Positions 1 to 12,359 of a DNA stretch of 64,000 nt are shown here, piece after piece (position 1 is the stretch's first letter; each line of letters starts with the position of its first letter). Origin of the DNA: Motacilla alba alba (lineage: Eukaryota > Chordata > Aves > Passeriformes > Motacillidae); the NCBI RefSeq assembly GCF_015832195.1, contig NC_052018.1, forward strand, positions 31,648,115 to 31,712,114. Reading direction: 5' to 3'. The position numbers and the translations under genes were made by a program. Under the pieces are notes generated by a model. That model saw only the letters and a program-made list of their open reading frames with translations. It was not told the DNA's origin and made no database searches.

Positions 1-1219
1 TTTTTATTATGACTGGTTACTCATGTCTTCACTAATTCAGTGGAATTCATCCAGCAGCACAAACAGGGAGAGAATTAGACCCTATATTTTGGAGTGAGAG
101 AGTTTCACAAAGAGATTCCTTGCATTGTAGGCCTGCTCTTATCCAAACAATATGTGATACAGGTATACAATGGCCTTTAGCTTCCTGAATGCTTATGCAG
201 GGTGTTTTTCATCAAACAGTTTGGATTAAATACATGAATTACACTTTCTAAAAACAGATCTCCATTATAAGCATGAACAATACCTGAGAACCTCAGGAAA
301 TCTTTTAGGTTTCAGATTTATAATGGAAAAATAAACATAGTACTATGCTTCCTCTCAGATAGGGCTTTTCAATTTGTTTAACTTTAATGGGTTTGAAACT
401 TTCCAACCATGCTTCCTCTCAGGAGAGAGCACTTGGGATTCAATCTGTCTCTATTTTCTAAGTATTTCCTTCTGAGTCCCTGTGGGTCACAGCCTCCAGC
501 CACTTTCATCTCTAAACCAAACCTATTTTTTTATGGCTTACAGTGAATAGCTTCATGGATCCAGGACATCATCCCACGTGTTTTAAGAACAAATATTTGA
601 AGACTGTCTTGTATATGTTTTGTAGTGGAAAACAGATTATTATATTACAGTACATTCTGCTTAGTAACGTGCCATTTTAGGGTTTTCTCTGTAGTAAGGC
701 GACTCAACTCATAGACCTGAAGGTGCACAATTAATGTTAAATTTAACTTATGTCTAGTTGAGACACATCATCAACCTGAAAAATTGCATAATCAACCAGA
801 TGCACTTAGCTGAGTATGTTAGACTTCATGAAAGGTGGTGTGTCACCCAGTTACATGGTGTCACCCAGTGGCTCAAGACAGCCACTTTGATCCATCTGTC
901 CTCGTGGGAGCTGAGATAACAATTCATGAGGCCATGTAAAGCAGTTAACTATAGGCTTATCAACCTGTTAACAGAGAAATTAGGAATGCATATTTCAAGT
1001 GTGCTTATGCTCAGTGTAAATCAGTAGAGGCCCACCAAGGACAAATGCAAAGTTATGTTCATTTAAATGGCAACAGAGAAGCTTAACCAATTGACCTGAT
1101 GTTTCGTATCATCTGGCTAATTACCATGTGATTGCTGTTATAGGAGATTGAAATTGGCCTCTTTCAAAATTTCTTTTAAGCTTGTAGATTTATTTTGCAG
1201 CAAGCCTTACCTGACAGTA

Positions 1220-1244
1220 AGTGTGGCAGACAGTCTGCCACACT
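1220..1244. other. Perfect 11-bp hairpin with a 3-nt loop
   Basis: The left arm AGTGTGGCAGA (1220-1230) and right arm TCTGCCACACT (1234-1244) are exact reverse complements separated by CAG. The arms are GC-balanced, so RNA from either strand could form a stable short stem. It is too short for a typical microRNA precursor unless imperfect pairing extends outward, and the next flanking bases (A and C) do not pair. A function is not established. Confidence 0.8.
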
Positions 1245-1688
1245 CGGGGACACTGCCCCTAACAGCCTTTCTTAGTGTGAAAGCCTGCCAAAATCAGAGT
1301 AATGTTAACACTTACTCTGTCTTCCCTTATGATGTTGATGCTTTTTCAACACATTACGCAAATGCAAAGGTGTCATGTGCTGAAGCCAGAGATGTAGGTG
1401 ACAGAAGCTTAAATGGTGACAGAAAAGGCCAAAGTTTCGATATTCACACAGTGATTTCCAAGGAGTTTAAGGGCCAAAATCAACGGCGTGACCCAGCTGT
1501 TGTGCAGTGCTCTAGGAACACAAAGCAGCTGTGAGGATGACTGAGTTTTAATTAGAGCAGCGTGAAGTAGCCAGAACATACCAGTGATGTTGGCTGAAAT
1601 ACTGTGTGCTGGAAAGGAGTGCTCAGCATTATCATTTTGGATATCCGTCCACATTTCTGATGGCATCACGATAAAGAAAAGTTTCTGA

Positions 1689-1722
1689 ATATTTGCATGA
1701 CATTATTTCAGTATGCAAATAT
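1689..1722. promoter_or_regulatory. Inverted pair of POU octamer motifs
   Basis: ATATTTGCAT (1689-1698) and ATGCAAATAT (1713-1722) are perfect reverse complements with a 14-nt spacer. Each contains the canonical octamer ATTTGCAT/ATGCAAAT bound by POU-domain (Oct) transcription factors. Both motifs are seen directly. That they act as an enhancer element is inference, because AT-rich DNA produces single octamers by chance. Confidence 0.4.
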
Positions 1723-2519
1723 CTAAATCCCAAAACTTCGCTTATCTGTTGTTTCACCAGGGTTCCAAAACTGATTCTGGGGACACTGCCAGTCCAGCAC
1801 TGGTAACAAATGACCTCCTGCTTTCAGTCCTGACCACGTCTCCATATCTTACAGCATTCCTGATCTGCTGAAGGGATTGTGTTCCCTGAAGAAATAGCTC
1901 ATATGATTTATAACAACTTTAGCATTTAACTCTACGTCTTTTTTTCCCACTCCTTATCATATTGCATATTAAGCTGGAAACCTTTCCTAACAGCTTCCAG
2001 TCAAACAAGAAGATTTTATGTGATCAGTCACCTTGATTTTGACATTTATTGGCTACTCATTTCAATATGTGCTCACAGCATTGGTACTCGGCATGGGAAC
2101 TCTTCAGCCCCTCCTCTAGTTCAGCCATTTGTTAAGCTTTATGCACAAAGGACAAATGCTATGGTTATTTACATGAGCCTGTATTGTTGTTCTGGGCATG
2201 GATCCTTCAGTTTTCACAAGTTAGAATCCACACAAGATTTTATGAAATAACCTTTATGTTGGTTTTACTGACATCAGGAGGAAATCTGTAAGGAATTTGC
2301 TGAGTAGGATGTCAGGAGAGGACAGGCTGCATGCTATTCCAAGTCTTTCCCCCGCTGATGGCAATTTGTTCTCCCTAAAGCTCTTGAAATGGCAGGTTAG
2401 ATTAGGCTGTTACTAGTTCTGTTAGAATCAGATAACACAGAGAGGTTCTTTGAACTTAATGTGTAGCCCCCCTTGCTAATTGGACACGATGATTTTGGCT
2501 CCATAGTACTTTCCCTTGA

Positions 2520-2540
2520 AATAATAATAATAATAATAAT
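2520..2540. repeat. AAT microsatellite, 7 units
   Basis: Seven perfect AAT units. It is a short trinucleotide microsatellite in otherwise unique sequence. Confidence 0.95.
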
Positions 2541-3093
2541 GTTATAATATACACACATGCACAAAAGTTGATTTAAAGCCATGATATGGTTGTTGCCATT
2601 GGCAAAAGGTTTGTAGTCTGGATCTCAGTTGCAGATCTAACTGATTAGAGTATGACATGAAAGTGCTGGGTTTTTGACAGGCTACCAAAGTATTGCAGGG
2701 ACAGTGCAGCTGGGTTAGTGAACCAAAACTGGAATTTATTTCTCTGCTGTGGCTTTGGGAACTGTATCTTTCAGGGGCTCTGCTGTGCAGGAATTTGGAG
2801 TGGAGCAAAGTGATGTGCAGAAGTGCCTGGGTACACAGGGTTGATTGAGGAGAACTCAAGCACTGAGCAAGACCAGTTTCTGCCTGGTGATTATGGATCA
2901 CTATGTAAGACTAGGAGAGAAAATTAATTTAAATATACTCAAACTGGAGACCAAATAATGTAAACCCTCCATCAGATCTGAAACACCTCACAAATTATGA
3001 GGAGAGCTAGAAAAAATTTTAAATAGTGTCAGTCTGTATCTGAAAGTAGTAGATACCAATTTTTAAAAAAAAATCAAAGACAAGAAGAGAAAA

Positions 3094-3218
3094 GGGAAGG
3101 GAAGGGAAGGGAAGGGAAGGGAAGGGAAGGGAAGGGAAGGGAAGGGAAGGGAAGGGAAGGGAAGGGAAGGGAAGGGAAGGGAAGGGAAGGGAAGGGAAGG
3201 GAAGGGAAGGGAAGGGAA
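3094..3218. repeat. GGGAA pentanucleotide array, 25 perfect units
   Basis: The array is 125 bp of uninterrupted GGGAA on the plus strand (TTCCC on the minus strand), flanked on the left by more purines. The lack of interruptions suggests recent expansion or active length change. The long purine/pyrimidine strand bias could form triplex (H-) DNA. An open frame reading through it on the minus strand (3019-3264) encodes repeated PFPSL units and is an artefact of the repeat. Confidence 0.99.
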
Positions 3219-4481
3219 AAAGACATTTTCTCAAATGAGGCGGAGAGGAGGATGGGGGCATCAAATTGACCTTGTTGGCTTAGAAGTCCTCAGCAAGAAC
3301 CACCCCAGATGGGAATGGATGGCTTTAGCCCCAAGGGATCTGGATAGCCACAACTATGTTTACCTGGCTTCAATGGTGTGACTTTCACAGGACAATAATG
3401 TAGAGATACAACTGTTCATACCACCTCAGAGACTGATTAAAATTATTCGTTTTCATATTGGTTATTCCAGGTCATTTTCCTGGGCTCTGCAGATGTTCAT
3501 TATTTTGTCTGGCTGGAAGAGATTAAAAGGAATCCCATTCCCAAGAGGTTGTGATAGGACCAGTAGGAGCTGTGGCTGCACTGAATGAGCAATGCTGTGC
3601 GGTTGGACTCTAACCCTGCGTGAAGCAGATTCTGGATGTGACAGACTCTGGACTGTGAATGAACTAGGCCAAGGGAATGCAGACCTCATTCTTGCTTTTG
3701 CTTTTGCAGATGACTCCTGTGTTTGTTTCAGTCATGATGGTCACAGGAGAGTAATAAACCTAATGACTAATACAATGAAGAACAGAAAAAATATCTGACT
3801 TTAGTAATCCTGGAGTTTCCTGAATTTCTAAACTTTCAATCCTAAAGTACTAATCTGTTGTGCTGTCTACCCCCAGTCTCTTGTCCTCATATGCATCATG
3901 ATTTGAGCAAACAAGAAAAGGTCTTTGTTCCTTTTAACAGTGTTGTACTTTGCCAATGTGCTTTTGTGAGAGCACATGTTTGCTGCTTGCCCTTCTTGTT
4001 AGACTCTTGGCATGGAGCGATGGATACTCTTTGAATCAGGACAATTCTGTCTTTAGTGAGCAGCTTGAATAACCAAACCACCGGGCTGTACAGACTAGGA
4101 GAGGACCTGTAGCTAGTCTATCTATGTAAACCATTGCTGCTTTCATCCTTTCACCTGGTCTGCTTGCTGCCCTGGGAAAGTATTTGTCATACAGGTGTTA
4201 GGAGGAGCAGCCCCCCTGTGCTGAGCCTCATGCACTGAAGAATAAATATTTGTTTCATCCTGTTGACACTGCTGCCATAGGGGGGTTTGCTGTTTGCAAG
4301 TAGTGTAGAAAAGTAGCAAGGTTATAGCGGACATATTTGCTGAGGTGCAGCATGAGAATCAGCAAAGCCTTTTTGATTTATCAAAGACTTATTTTTTTTA
4401 TTTTAAAATTGATTCGTGTAACAGTAACACATGGGCTGTGTTCACCAAGGACTATATCAACAATAGTTCCTTTGTTTGGAC

Positions 4482-4514
4482 AAAAAAAAAAAAAAAAGAA
4501 AAAGAAAAAAGAGG
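4482..4514 (+). repeat. A-rich tract
   Basis: Sixteen consecutive A residues (4482-4497) are followed by A runs broken by single G residues. It may be a simple tract or the tail of an unrecognisable retroposon. No retroposon body is evident upstream. Confidence 0.85.
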
Positions 4515-4654
4515 AATAAGCATAAATGTACTCTCAGGAAGAAAATAGATTTCTGAAAATTCCATATCCAGGTGTCTTTCTAAATAAGTATAATCAGCAT
4601 GAAAGCAGAAAAGGATTTCACAAAATTAAAAGAGGAAACACAGTCATCACCAAG

Positions 4655-4790
4655 GCAGATTTATACCACTTTAACTCCACTTTTTTAATTCCAAAGTAAA
4701 CTCTTCTCTAGCTAAATTATGGCACAGATTTACAAAGAACAGAGTTTATGCTGGTATAATTCCATTAATTTTGTCATTTTCAGGAAAACT
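4655..4790. repeat. Degraded ancient amniote repeat (possible)
   Basis: Two segments, one near 4658-4685 and one near 4715-4765, carry the pattern 'atttayacc...taactcca' and 'ctggtataattccatt'. This resembles the old palindrome-like interspersed repeat better preserved at 14520-14612. The match is partial and I give no family name. It could be chance similarity. Confidence 0.3.
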
Positions 4791-7363
4791 TGTGGTTTCA
4801 TCTGGAATACTTTTACATGAGTAATGCATGCTGACCAACTAAGGAGTAACATAGACTTGTTTCACAAAGATTCATGTTTCCCAGGCTTCATCTGGAAAAA
4901 CATCTTGGATGCATGAGGCATGAGGAATGATAAGCTATTAGATCATAATTGAGTCAAAAAATAAACTTTTATATATCACCCTACCCATGTTTTGATTACT
5001 GTGCTTCCCAGCTGCCAGAAAGTACAAACAGGAGTCACAGAGGAGACAGTTCAAGTAGCTGACACCACTAGACAAACATGCCACAAGGTCTGATGAGGGC
5101 TGAGACATTTATTCTCTGGAGTGGCCATGTGGCTGAAAGGGACTAGCCAGGAGCAGGAGGGTGGCAGCAGTGCCAAGTGCCTGCAGTGCAGCCTTTCTAG
5201 CCCATTTCAGCTGAGCTGGGAGAGGTGCACGAATCATCCCTCTTCCCACTGGGGTGTCTCATGCTCAGGAATACCTCTGATCTGAAGGAAGATGAATCTT
5301 TGGAGGAAAGTAATGCTGCTGCTTTCTGGGGCCTTGCACCCAGCTGATGAAGCCTGTCTTGAGACACAGCCATCTCAGAGTGCTGGATTGAGCGCTGTGC
5401 CCTGTCATGATTCCTCACATACTGTTTTACAGCTTTCTGCTCTTTTGAGTTAACCCACTTCAAATCAAACCGTGAACTCCAGATGAAGACAACACTAGCA
5501 GTGTCACCATTAGTTCCAGTCCACACCTCCTAAACATTTGTTTTATCACCTGACAGCCAGAACGTGCCTGGAGAATGGTAAGAGAGGTGATGCAGATTAG
5601 CTGGCCTACCAAAGATTTTTCACTCCTGCAGCTGGGAAATCTCTGGTGTTAGGTAAGCACTGGTCATTTCGTTTTGTTGGCAGCATAGAACCAAGCTGAT
5701 AACCCACAAGGTGAAATACACCGTGGACATAGGAACAATGCTCTGGTATCTCTAGTAAGTAGTTTCTGAAGACCACTGCTCCTATAACAGTGCACAGTCT
5801 CCTGCCAAGCTGGTAGAAAACTGCTGAAAGCAGCAGTACACAGGAGCAGGCTGAAGATCATCACAGGTCTTGCCTTGTTTGTATCTTCACCATGAACAAC
5901 CAAAATACCTAAAAATGATATATCACTGAGGGAATGCAACACAGAAACTATAGTCATTCCCTGAGCCTTGCAAGCCTGCTTTAACCTAGGGATGAACCTG
6001 GGGCAAATAGCAAATACAATTAGGAAATGAGGAAGCCCTTAGCTTTCTACAAAATAAGTTTCAACTTTTCACTTAGAACTTACTTTTTATTTCAAAATTA
6101 TCTTGTATTTTTAACAAGTATGAGATGAGACAAAATGATTAATGTCCCAAAAGCAAACTCTAAGCTTTGGGATGAGGTAAACATTTTGCTGTCTCTTTCT
6201 GACCTGATGTGGATCTTGAATCTGTCTTTTTTTCAGTAGCCATAATTTGCACATCTCTGATTTTGCTGAAACAGTAAACTATAGCTACGTTTTACATGTG
6301 ACTAATTTATCTTTCTTTTGCTTTAAAAAAATGCAAAAATAATCGCAATGTAGATATCCTTACAGATTTTATGGCAAAAGGAAAAAAAATTAGACAGAGG
6401 ACCTGTATCTTCTACAAATATAGTCTCCAAGAGACAACAGTGTAAAAAAAAAAGCCATCTGCAGCATCTCAAATTTCAACTGTCAACCAAAGCAGGGAAC
6501 AAGTTCCAAATCTCTGTCAGTGACTCCTTTGTAGGAAGTTTCAGTTGTTGATAGACACAGAGTACCAGCTTGCACATGAATGCCTTGTCATCTGGTGAGA
6601 CGTGAATTCAACCCCCTCCATTAGACTGGGCTGCCTTCCACCTCCCAAAAGGTTCCTCCTCTGTGAAGTTTAATTGGTTTCAAAGCAGGGAGTTAAAAAT
6701 AGTCTCTGATACAAAACCTGCCCTTGGGTTTCACTGTCAATTTTGGTGATTTTACAATAATATTTTTCCCATTGGAAAAAAAAAATTCTCTGGCTACATG
6801 TATGCTGGAGATTAACCATGGCCAGGACTCCTCTCTGACTGTGAGGCCAGCTGTCCTGGAAAATACTTCAGGCTCTTAAGCCCTCTTAGCATCCATAACA
6901 TGTTGGCTGCATCCACACTGCCCACTGGGATTTGCTCCTAGCCCATGCTGCCTCCTGAAATGTGCTCTCACATGGGTCGGGAGGGTGTTAAGTGGCTCGG
7001 CCAGAAGTGTGCTAAGGACCACTGCAAGAGTTTAGCAAGAGTCCACACATTCACCTTCCAGTATCTGTGCTCATGCCCCATCACTGTTTAATTTACAACC
7101 TTTCCTTTCCACAGCCTTTACAAACAAAGGAAATGGAAAACTAATCTGCCATGCTGAGGGAAAGTGCAACTCACCATAAATACACAGTCTGGAGAGAGAA
7201 AATAAGCAGTGGGTGGTGGGAAAACAGAAAAAAAAAAATCTGAATTTTTCAAGTTAAGTCAAAGCATGCAGAACTCCAGTTCTTATTCTAGAGACATATT
7301 TTTAAGTTGCTGATGAGGGATATTTTGGTGATAGAGAGGTTCAGCAGGAGTCAGGAAGAGACA

Positions 7364-7425
7364 GAGAAGCTGAAGCACAGAGAGAGGTTGTACAACATCC
7401 TCACTTCACACCAGGCTTATCCTGG
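7364..7425 (-). repeat. MIR-like SINE relic (weak)
   Basis: The stretch 'gaagctgaagcacagagagaggtt' (given here in part) resembles the reverse complement of the MIR core, which normally reads as 'cacagagaggttaagt'. The following bases are only loosely similar. MIR-type SINEs are ancient amniote elements, and heavily decayed copies are expected in birds. The assignment is tentative. Confidence 0.3.
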
Positions 7426-10400
7426 CTTTTCCTGGGCTTGGTGGCACAAACTTAGAGCTCTTAGTGTCCCTGATAAGGGGACTAGCTCTGTGAGGCTCGG
7501 AGTGGCCCTTGCATTATTCAAAGCCCTGGCCTCCACTTGTCATTACTGTTTGCAAAGAGGTAAAAGGAAAGGAGAGTCTTACTTCATTCCTGGCAGTGCC
7601 AGCCCAGTGACTGTCATCATTTCCCTGTAATCCTGCAGGCTTTCCACTGACTTCAGAACTTGTGGCAAAGAAAGTAAAGAAGTAAATGTCAGCCTAAATG
7701 ATTTAAATAATACCAATGTCTCACGTTGCTGACAGGGAGCAGCACAAAAATCTGCAGATGCCTCACCTGGGCATTGAGAATGGCCTCAGCCACTTTAATA
7801 GTTTTCATTTTTAGAAACCATATTTGCACGCCTCTTCTAATGTCATGGTTTCAAAATCCCTAGACAACAATTTCTTCACTTGAAAAGAATGAAGTTAAAG
7901 AGTTATCCTGCATGTACAGGTTGAGCTGGTTTTGATGGGTTTTTTTAACAACCTTTAAATGTTGATCTGCTTAAATCTTCACCTGGCCTTTTAATTCAGA
8001 GCAAAAATTCAGGCTAAGCTGAAATTTCAGCATAGTTACTTTGAGTAAGGAAGAAAAGGAGAAGGAAGAAGCAAGTAAATATTTCTGCATGGGCTTGGTC
8101 ATGCATTAGCATTACTAGGATTACCTGATGCCAGATTCTTTCATGTCTGTGACATCTTAAAATCTAATTTCATCAGGGATAAAATATAAGTTAATTGTGT
8201 TTGTCTTGTTGCAACTAGCCAAACACTCTACCTTTCTACCTTTCTTAACTTCATTCAAAGGGTTTAATTTTTTATTTTTTTTTAACTAGGAAGGATAGAG
8301 AAAAACTTTCTCAGCTGCTTTTCTTAGAAAGTAATTTCAGTTCAGAGCCATGGAAAGATATTAAAAAGAGATCCAACAAATGGAGTGGGTGTTTTACATG
8401 CATACGTGATGTTAAAGTTGTCTGCACTGGTATAAATTCATGATGCTCAGCTTTAAGTACCTCACTTGTGTGACTTAGGTAGAAGTTTAGGTTTCATCCA
8501 TAATCTGCAGTGTCTTTGAAATGGAGGCTGAGCTCTCTGAGGCTATGTTTGAACTGCAGGTGTGTGTCCTCCTCCTCCTCAGTCAGGCAGGTCCAGTGAC
8601 CACTGCTAAAGCCCACCGTGGCTCCTATTTATCAGGGAAGGCATCCCCTGATTATCTTCCCATGGTAAAAGGTGCTGGGTAGAGGGTGGGGTTGTTCCAG
8701 CCTCCCTGTGAGAGGACATGGCTGGAGGTCTCAGTTTTGCCCCTCTGAGTCAGCCCTATTCTCTCCAAAGAGGTGGCACCCTTAATTTGGGCACATCAGT
8801 GAAGTGACCGATAAACTGGGGCTGGATCCAGAAATGCATCATCACAAAGGCCGATTTTGCTGATGGGTGGGGAGGCGATAGCAGGTATTTGGCACCTCGT
8901 TATCAGCATCTGACACAGTGCCACACTTGGTGGCAAGTGTTAGGACATAGCAGAGGCTGTGGGACTGTGTCTGCCCCTCACCTTCCCTGCTATAACCAAC
9001 CTTGCTGCTTCGTATTAATGAAGTCACAAACTGAAGTGGCTTGTGCTGTTGGGATGGGTTTTCTACAAGGCACCAGACCTCTGCTGCAGGCACACTTCTG
9101 CCTGAGAGGGGCAGAGAACACAGTATTTCTAGCAAGCACCGAAAAGAGTCAATAGATGCCCCTTACTGAGCTCCCTAACTTGGAAATGAGCTCGTTTGGT
9201 ACTCCAGCTACAACCTCTCATGCTAAACTCTTTTCCTAGGAGAAAGAGTGGGGAGAATTTGGCTGTAATTGTACAAAGCAACTAATTTAAGAAAGAGCAA
9301 TAAAAAATGCATCTATGTTAGGTTTCTTTCAGTTAGGGAAGGTGAAACTAGAAACTAATTTTTATTAATGAAAAATTAGAAAAAAATTATTCATAAAATT
9401 TCCAAGTTCCTATTTATTACGAGGAGCTGAATGACAGAAAAGCAGTGGGGATCTCTGTTGCTGAAGGGAATTGGTGAGATGTCTCTAAATATTAGGGCAT
9501 CACGGGTCTTGGAATACAGATGGCATATTACTGGTAGATCAGGTAAGTAAGCAGCATATAAGTACATTACTGGTTTTCTTTATTTAGTGAAAAGCTGTCT
9601 GACCCTGCAGTTATGTAGTGTCTCATCATTCCTTATTTGTTTCCTTAAATATTTTTCATCTGCCTTCAAGGAAGTTTAAGTGACTGAGAAATTACTTTGA
9701 GCTGCTTCTCCTGTGTGATGGACCCAGGGCCTTGGCAAGGACCAGGTGCTGTTGCTGCTGGCAGCTCTATCATGTCTTTGCTCTGCTGTGACCAAGCTGG
9801 ACCAAGCTGTGATTGGGAAAATGAAGAGTAGCCAGTTTTCCTCCTTTGAGGAAGCAAATCCACCTCTTGTCATATTCAAGGTGCCATACTTACTTATCTT
9901 AAGAAACAAGATTTCATTTACTGTTTTACTCCCAGTGAGAATAAACCTCACTCACCTTTATATGCCCAGTGAAAGCGTCTAGGTGAGCTCTCACTACCAC
10001 TGCTTGCTGTGGTACTACTCACTACAGAGAGCACAGAGAAGAGCTTTTCCTTATCTGCATTTGTCCAGATGCAGACTGCATGAATTTCAGAGGTAAGAGG
10101 GTTTTTTCAGACCTGCACAGATGAAAGTTAAAGGGCAGCTCTCCAGAGCATGCAATAGCCAATTGCTAAGCACATCTGTACCAAAAAATCAAGCTCAAAC
10201 TAAGCAGTTGAGTCTCCACTGTATATATACTGAAAATATGTCCCAAGGCTTTCAGAAAAGTTAGAATGAAGTCCCCATTTTGAATAAATATTTCCTTACT
10301 TTTACTTATAATGAACATTTTATACCTTTAAACCTGAAAGACTCTGCTAAATTAAATGGAATTTGAGGAATACACACACCCTATGCTCCTATATTAAATT

Positions 10401-12359
10401 GTGCAACTCATTTAAGCAAAGTAAATTCAGAAACATGGTATCCATCTTTTCAATTCATCCTGCACAACATCATTGACTGCAAAAAGAAACCCAACATAAA
10501 TTTAAAAACAAAAAATGAAAAAAATCAACCAGCAATTTGTCAGTGAATTCTAGGCCTGCAAAACCACCCTGCTATGAAATGGCCAGAGAGTTTAGAGAAA
10601 CTCTGTACAGCTGGCAGATGGCCACGAGCTCAACCTAAGGTGGCTGTCATGCTTGCAAAAAATTATCTTTATTCTGACTGTACTTACTGGTACTCTTACT
10701 ACTTTTTGCCATCAAGAAAAACCAAAAGCCTGCATGGAAAAGTGCTCAGCAGCACATCCCAGTGTTGTGGGATGACTTGGCTGCAGCACTGGATTTCCAG
10801 GCACTAGAATTCACCCCGTGGAAGCAGCAAACACCAAGAATTTGACAAACCTTGGACTTGTTAGATAAGCATACATGTCAAAGATAAAGAATTACAATCA
10901 AAGGGATAGGAAAGCCTAGAAAATAAAAATATTGGCAGAATCCAACACTTAGGAATGTGGTACAAAAGTCATGAACTGATGTGGCAAGTCCCCTGTCTTC
11001 TGCTCAGCCAGGGTGTGACACAAGGTCTCACAAAGGATTTCTGCAGGTAGCCAAACACATGACATCACTATGTAAGACATTGCTATGTATGACATTACTA
11101 AGTAAGCAAGAACAAGGCTGGGGAGCTCTGTGTAAATACCTGCCACTGACTGATCTCTTATATCTTGAAGATGCATTTCTAGAAAGGAAAAAAAAACCTG
11201 AAAATTGTTCTTCTCATTGTGTATTCAAAAAAGCTGAGAAGTGCCATTATATTAGTCTTTCTCAAACCTCAGAGAAACTTTTCCAAATGTCTGTATAGGC
11301 AAATATTGAATAAATGGCTGGCTGAAATAATGGAACAGTTGTTGGACTTTATAACACATGCATATTTTTAAAACAGAAAGAAAATACTGGGAGGGGGAGT
11401 AATTTTTTTTTTGTTAATTGTTTTGAAGTCCATAACTAGAAACACATCATTACCAGTTTGTACTCACATCGATTTTATATCAGAGAAACATAAAGTTTTG
11501 TTTGTGTAACATTGTTAGATAAAACAGGAACTATATCAATTTAAGAAAGCAAATCGCTTATGCCAAGTTAGTGTCAATTAGCATTATGGATGACAGTTTA
11601 AGGAGGATTATATGATGTATTGCAGGTTTGAAACAACTAAAAATAGAAAAGCTATACAAGCCATAAAAATTGCACAATGTGCAACTTTCAGTTCCAGGAA
11701 GATTGTGTTTGCAATCCTTGACTACAAATGGAGTTGCTTTCTGGGATAGATCTTCTGGGGCCATAATTAATACAGACAGTCCCGAGCTTTCCAAATGACT
11801 CAGACATTTAAGAATATGATATGATATTGGGCTTAAAGCAGTGAAATTTTTATAAAATAATTTAGTGTTTGCCTTCCAGTTTCTGAGCTGGGTTCACAGC
11901 TCCAAAGTGTGTTCTAGCACCTTGAGGAACTTTAAAACTGGAAATAAAGAATGCTTTATAACCAATGTGATACTAGCAATGGGACTTTTAAAAGACAGGA
12001 AAAATCCAAGATGAATATTGTGAGACATGTAATATAATCATAGAATTCCATGGTGCCTGCTGCAGAGTTCCTCGTTACACCAAGTCCTTAGCTCAGGATA
12101 CTTATTTTTAACTCGTTATGCTAAAAAATTTCAGAGAAAATAATGTGCATTGAGATGTCCTTGGGAATTGTCAACAGTCCCCAAGGGCCTTAACATCTCT
12201 GCAATTCAGATGAGCCTTTGAAAAACTCTTGGTTTTCAGATTCACATGTTCTTGGTTTGAAAGAAGTAATTTTTGTTCCCTCCCGGAGCTGACATCTGCA
12301 GAAAGCTCAGGTATTGCTTTCCAGCCATGCTATTGTGACAGCTGAATGTTATTTATTGA
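7426..12359. other. Non-coding stretch, no gene recognised
   Basis: No gene is supported. GC-richer parts near 8560-9130 give short overlapping frames on both strands (8842-9135 minus, 8889-9155 plus) that look like shadows of composition. The only structured feature noticed is the 15-bp tandem repeat at 11061-11105. Confidence 0.65.
11061..11105. repeat. 15-bp tandem repeat, 3 imperfect copies
   Basis: Three adjacent 15-bp units start at 11061, 11076 and 11091, each beginning GACAT and differing at a few positions. On the minus strand the array is read as a repeated five-residue pattern (MSYI-type), which comes from the repeat and does not indicate a protein. Confidence 0.85.

Larger units (their letters stand above)
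1..3093. other. Non-coding stretch, no gene recognised
   Basis: I see no gene here. The open frames are short (up to 128 codons at 1148-1534, plus strand) and resemble no protein I know. The stretch holds a 14-bp direct repeat (345-358 and 409-422), a hairpin (1220-1244), an inverted octamer pair (1689-1722) and an AAT microsatellite (2520-2540). The rest reads as unique AT-rich vertebrate intergenic or intronic DNA. Confidence 0.7.
3219..7363. other. Non-coding stretch, no gene recognised
   Basis: Nothing here supports a gene. It contains an A-rich tract (4482-4514) and a degraded ancient repeat (about 4655-4790). A slightly GC-richer part at about 5100-5560 gives overlapping short frames on the minus strand only. 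The rest appears unique. Confidence 0.65.

Noticed and set aside
3019..3264. Minus-strand frame encoding repeated PFPSL
   Set aside because: It is a translation of the GGGAA microsatellite.
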